A DNA stretch of 9,269 bases, from the NCBI GenBank assembly GCA_027056615.1, contig JALUKJ010000261.1, positions 1-9,269 on the forward strand, given 5' to 3'. Shown here in pieces: positions 6,462-9,269 of the stretch. The position numbers and the translations under genes were made by a program. The notes beneath the pieces were generated by a model that was given only the letters and a program-made list of their open reading frames with translations, was not told the DNA's origin and made no database searches. Within the stretch, counting starts at the first letter, position 1. Each line of letters begins with the position of its first letter. The stretch is from Campylobacteraceae bacterium. Its GTDB lineage: Bacteria > Campylobacterota > Campylobacteria > Campylobacterales > Sulfurovaceae.

Positions 6462-7970
6462 ATGACATTTGACGAATTTAATTTCAAAGAAACACTTAAT
6501 CAAGCCATTAAAGATGCTGGTTTTACAGAACCAAGTCCTGTTCAAGCCGATGCTATTCCACTTATTTTAGAAGGTCATGACCTTATTGGACAAGCACAAA
6601 CAGGAACAGGAAAAACAGCAGCATTTGGGCTACCTGTTATTCAACAGATGAGTGGAAATAAAGGTGTCGAAGCACTAGTTATTGTACCTACTCGTGAACT
6701 TGCTATGCAAGTTTCAGACGAACTTTTCCGTTTTGGAAAAACAGCAGGATTTAAAACTGCTACTGTTTATGGTGGTACAGCCTATAACAAACAGATTGAG
6801 AGAATCAACCAAGCCAATATTATTGTAGCAACACCTGGGCGACTACAAGACCTTTTAATGTCTAAAAAAATCAAACTCAATCCATCTTTTGTTATTTTAG
6901 ATGAAGCTGATGAGATGCTTGATATGGGATTTTTGGACGAAATTAAAAATATCTTTACTTTTTTACCAGAAAAACGTCAAACACTGATGTTTTCAGCAAC
7001 TATGCCTAAACAGATTAAGATTTTAGCAGAGCAAATTCTAAACAATCCAAAATCTGTAACTATTACGAAAAGTGAAAGAACCAATACGGATATTGAACAA
7101 ATTTTTTATGTGGTAGCAGACTATGAAAGAGATGATGCCCTTTTACGATTGATTGACTACAAGAACCCTAACAAATGTATTATCTTTTGTAGAATGAAAA
7201 AAGAGGTAGATAGACTATCTTCATATATGACAGCACAAGGGTTCAAAGTTGCAGCGCTTCATGGTGATATGGAACAGAAACAGAGAGAACATACTATTCG
7301 TTCATTTAAACAAGGCTTGGTAGATATTTTTATTGCTACGGATGTTGCTGCTCGTGGTCTTGATGTAAATGATGTTACTCATGTGTTTAACTACCATATT
7401 CCATTTGACTCTGAATCTTATGTACATAGAATTGGACGTACAGGACGTGCAGGAAATAAAGGTGAAGCAATTACTTTAGTATCTCCAAATGAACTTAGAA
7501 CCATTAAACGAATTGAAAGAGATGTAGGTACTGTAATGGTTTCAGATGTTATTCCAACACGTCAAGAGGTTCAAACACGTAAAGATGATGACTTGTTAAC
7601 TCAAATTGCTAACACAAAAATTACTACTTCTGCTAAAGAGATGGTAAAAAGCCTTCAACATGACCTTGATATTGTAACTATTGCACATCTTTTAGCTACT
7701 ATTGTTCAAAAAGAGATTGATGTAAAAGGTAAAGACATAATCGGTCTTGGAAGTGAAGAGGTTAAAGCACTTATTGAGAGAGCAAAAAATTGGAAAGGTG
7801 GAGACCGAAATGGTGGTCGTGGACGAGGAAGAAACCGAAGCCGTGGTGGTAACCGTGGACGTGATGGAGAGCGTAGACGAAGTGGAGGAGGAAACAGAGA
7901 CAGTAGAAATGGTGGTGGTCATCGGGGAAGTCGTAATGGTGGAGGAAATAGAGGCTCATCTCACTCATAA
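6462..7970 (+). CDS. DEAD-box ATP-dependent RNA helicase with RG-rich tail
   Basis: A 502-residue helicase that unwinds or remodels RNA using ATP, of the DeaD/CsdA/RhlE kind. All core motifs are present in order: a Q-motif region (GFTEPSPVQADAIP), motif I AQTGTGKT with Lys51, PTRELAMQ, DEAD at 147-150, SAT at 178-180, IIFCRMKKEVD, ATDVAARGLDV and HRIGRTGR at 322-329. A connecting region of about 100 residues follows, then from Trp444 a tail of 59 residues made almost wholly of Arg, Gly, Asn and Ser, probably disordered and RNA-binding. It lacks the full DbpA-type RNA-binding domain of long DeaD proteins, so I do not name it csdA or rhlE. It stands alone, with a long leader before it and a terminator after it. 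Such helicases often act in ribosome assembly, RNA decay and cold growth; which applies here is not visible. Confidence 0.95.
   Translation: MTFDEFNFKETLNQAIKDAGFTEPSPVQADAIPLILEGHDLIGQAQTGTGKTAAFGLPVIQQMSGNKGVEALVIVPTRELAMQVSDELFRFGKTAGFKTATVYGGTAYNKQIERINQANIIVATPGRLQDLLMSKKIKLNPSFVILDEADEMLDMGFLDEIKNIFTFLPEKRQTLMFSATMPKQIKILAEQILNNPKSVTITKSERTNTDIEQIFYVVADYERDDALLRLIDYKNPNKCIIFCRMKKEVDRLSSYMTAQGFKVAALHGDMEQKQREHTIRSFKQGLVDIFIATDVAARGLDVNDVTHVFNYHIPFDSESYVHRIGRTGRAGNKGEAITLVSPNELRTIKRIERDVGTVMVSDVIPTRQEVQTRKDDDLLTQIANTKITTSAKEMVKSLQHDLDIVTIAHLLATIVQKEIDVKGKDIIGLGSEEVKALIERAKNWKGGDRNGGRGRGRNRSRGGNRGRDGERRRSGGGNRDSRNGGGHRGSRNGGGNRGSSHS
7878..7958 (+). repeat. Three 27-base coding repeats in the helicase tail
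   Basis: Codons 473-499 form three adjacent nine-residue units: RSGGGNRDS, RNGGGHRGS and RNGGGNRGS. The protein pattern R-[SN]-GGG-[NH]-R-[DG]-S is kept, while the DNA differs at many third positions. This suggests an old duplication held under selection at protein level, not a recent slippage. Confidence 0.8.
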
Positions 7971-7982
7971 ATTATTTAAAAG

Positions 7983-8006
7983 AAAGAGAATTAATAAATT
8001 CTCTTT
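7983..8006 (+). terminator. Intrinsic terminator after the helicase
   Basis: AAAGAGAATT (7983-7992) pairs perfectly with AATTCTCTTT (7997-8006) around the loop AATA, 12 bases after the helicase stop. The downstream arm ends in TTT and is followed by ATTT, giving a T-rich 3' end. It separates the helicase from the thioredoxin-fold pair. Confidence 0.8.
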
Positions 8007-8077
8007 ATTTAGCTAAAATTATAATCTTTAATTTTTACAAACTTTAAAATTACACAATAAATACATAATAGATACGA

Positions 8078-8083
8078 TATAAT
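8078..8083 (+). promoter_or_regulatory. -10 box of the thioredoxin-fold operon
   Basis: TATAAT within ACGATATAAT, 39 bases before the ATG at 8123, predicting a leader of about 33 bases. The spacer from the terminator to the gene is almost all A/T. No separate promoter is evident before the second gene, so this one probably drives both. Confidence 0.65.
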
Positions 8084-8122
8084 AAAACCTTTAAAAAATT
8101 AAATTCGTTTCAAAGGATAAAT

Positions 8123-8644
8123 ATGAAAAAAATACTTTCAATAATCACTCTTATACTTATAACCCTTACCGTCACAATTAATGCCCAAGAGCCTATCTCT
8201 TTTACTCTTACTACTATTAATGACAAAAATATAACTGTTTCAGAAACAAAAGAGGGATTAGATTTTCATGAATTTAAAGGAAAAGCTGTTATTTTAACTC
8301 TTTTTGGACATAGATGCCCACCTTGCAAAAAAGAGATTCCAGAACTAATTGAACTTACTAATGAACATAAAAATGATTTAGAGATTGTTGCTGTTGAAGC
8401 ACAACTATATCCAAAAGATAGTCTTAAAGAGTTTGTAGCAGAACATAAGATGAATTATAATGTTGTTGCAGGATATGACCATAATGATTTTATTGCTTAT
8501 ATTGCTAACAGAGCTGGATACTCAAAAGGAATACCTCTTCCTCTTTTAATTGCAATTAATAAAGATGGCGAAGTTGAGAGTGTTCAAGCAGGACTTATTG
8601 GTAAAAGTGAGTTAGAACAATTAATTAAAGACTTAAATGAGTAA
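8123..8644 (+). CDS. Periplasmic TlpA-like thioredoxin-fold protein (CPPC)
   Basis: A 173-residue exported protein. The first 21 or so residues (MKKILSIITLILITLTVTINA) are a Sec signal peptide, with cleavage likely at INA|QE and no lipobox cysteine, so the mature protein should be free in the periplasm. The TlpA/ResA-like core follows: FKGKAVILTLFGHRCPPCKKEIP places the redox pair at Cys65 and Cys68, then LEIVAVEAQ, and GIPLPLLIAINKDGEV gives the cis-proline loop at Pro138 near the C-terminus. The usual Trp before the first cysteine is replaced by Arg64. The family exchanges thiols and disulfides outside the cytoplasm, for instance in cytochrome c maturation or protein quality control; the partner here is unknown. 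AAGG at 8113-8116 supports the ATG at 8123. A paralogous lipoprotein starts 28 bases after its stop, so the two probably form an operon. Confidence 0.9.
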   Translation: MKKILSIITLILITLTVTINAQEPISFTLTTINDKNITVSETKEGLDFHEFKGKAVILTLFGHRCPPCKKEIPELIELTNEHKNDLEIVAVEAQLYPKDSLKEFVAEHKMNYNVVAGYDHNDFIAYIANRAGYSKGIPLPLLIAINKDGEVESVQAGLIGKSELEQLIKDLNE

Positions 8645-8672
8645 CTTTTAACTCATAAATAAAAGGTAATAA

Positions 8673-9269
8673 ATGAAAAAAAATGCACTTATAAAATTAT
8701 TTATACTATCATCTATACTACTGTTCAATAGTGGTTGTATCTCTAAATTTTTTAGAGATACTCAAGAAGCAACTAAAAATAATAAAATTATATCTACTTC
8801 TAATATACCAACACCTAATTTTAAAAATATTGCTGCTGAATGTTCTGATGATATCAATAAAGAAAGTGCATGTAACAAAGGACGTATAAAACCTACAGAA
8901 CTTAAACCAAAAGTTGTTACAAAAATAGGTGAAATCCATAAATTAAAAAGTTTCCAAGGAAAACCTATTACAATTATTGAGAGAAAGAATGGTTATATCT
9001 TTCCTCAATTTAAAAATAAAATTGTTATCTTAGAGATGTTTGGAAAAAACTGTTCACACTGTATTAAAGAGATACCAATTATGAATAGTCTTCGAAATAG
9101 ATATGGTAACAAATTAGAGATTATTGCTGTTCAAGTTGAGGGAAAGATGTCTCCTTTTCAAGCAAAAGCTTTTATTAGAAGACACCATATTAAATACCCA
9201 ATTATTTCAGGAGAGACAGCAACGAATCTACAATACAATGTTCAAAACACCTATGGTTGGACAGGCGTT
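8673..9269 (+). CDS. TlpA-like thioredoxin-fold lipoprotein (CSHC), cut by window end
   Basis: An open frame of 199 codons runs off the right edge. AAGG at 8663-8666 lies 6 bases before the ATG. The N-terminus MKKNALIKLFILSSILLFNSGC is a lipoprotein signal with Cys22 as the lipidation site. A Lys/Asn/Thr-rich linker follows, including an extra cysteine pair at Cys57 and Cys67, before the thioredoxin fold begins near residue 90. The core FKNKIVILEMFGKNCSHCIKEIP has the redox pair Cys127/Cys130, then LEIIAVQVEG. The last visible residues, NTYGWTGV, correspond to the segment just before the cis-proline of the upstream protein, so only the final strand and helices are missing. It closely parallels the neighbour around the CXXC and looks like a duplicate that gained a membrane anchor and a different centre (CSHC instead of CPPC). 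It is as AT-rich as its partner and visibly richer than dnaE. Partner and pathway are unknown. Confidence 0.88.
   Translation, partial: MKKNALIKLFILSSILLFNSGCISKFFRDTQEATKNNKIISTSNIPTPNFKNIAAECSDDINKESACNKGRIKPTELKPKVVTKIGEIHKLKSFQGKPITIIERKNGYIFPQFKNKIVILEMFGKNCSHCIKEIPIMNSLRNRYGNKLEIIAVQVEGKMSPFQAKAFIRRHHIKYPIISGETATNLQYNVQNTYGWTGV

Noticed and set aside
7692..8016. Several long open frames overlapping the helicase tail on both strands
   Set aside because: They are by-products of the repetitive Arg/Gly codons. Their translations are low-complexity runs of Val/Glu, Thr/Ser or His/Phe, and the helicase frame has full motif support.
8639..8654. Short stem (GAGT/ACTC) between the two thioredoxin-fold genes as a terminator
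   Set aside because: Only 4 bp with no T-run, and the next ribosome site follows at once. An operon fits better.
8718..8939. Open frame on the minus strand opposite the lipoprotein gene
   Set aside because: It lies inside a + strand gene with a lipoprotein signal and clear homology to its neighbour. Its translation is rich in Phe, Ser and Cys, as expected from a shadow of A-rich coding DNA.

Overview
This 9.3 kb window is AT-rich chromosomal DNA. The protein families, the A/T-rich spacers and the CGATATAAT-type -10 boxes suggest a Campylobacterota (Epsilonproteobacteria) genome, probably of the Sulfurimonas/Sulfurovum/Arcobacter kind. That placement rests on gene style, not on a database match. 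Most of the window is housekeeping, and I see no phage, insertion sequence, CRISPR array, tRNA or rRNA.

Layout, left to right. A DJ-1/PfpI-family protein (71-637, +) faces a membrane-anchored coiled-coil protein of unknown function (674-1300, -), and a strong hairpin lies between their stop codons. The unknown gene diverges from dnaE, the replicative DNA polymerase III alpha subunit (1427-5020, +), across a spacer whose core is a perfect palindrome of two facing -10 boxes. dnaE runs head-on into a NagZ-like family 3 glycoside hydrolase made as a lipoprotein (5027-6151, -), with only 6 bases between the stop codons. Across a divergent promoter region and a leader of about 230 bases lies a DEAD-box RNA helicase with an arginine/glycine-rich tail (6462-7970, +), ending at a clear hairpin terminator. 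Last comes a probable two-gene operon of thioredoxin-fold periplasmic proteins. The first is an exported TlpA-like protein with a CPPC centre (8123-8644, +). The second is a lipoprotein paralogue with a CSHC centre (8673 to beyond the window end, +).

The genes do not form one pathway. They cover stress or protein repair (DJ-1), replication (DnaE), cell-wall turnover (NagZ-like), RNA remodelling (helicase) and periplasmic thiol chemistry (the TlpA-like pair). The points most worth following are the complete set of metal-binding residues in the DnaE PHP domain, the paired TlpA-like proteins with different active sites and anchoring, the palindromic divergent promoter, the long helicase leader, and the three-unit repeat in the helicase tail. 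I found no convincing evidence of a wholly new system.
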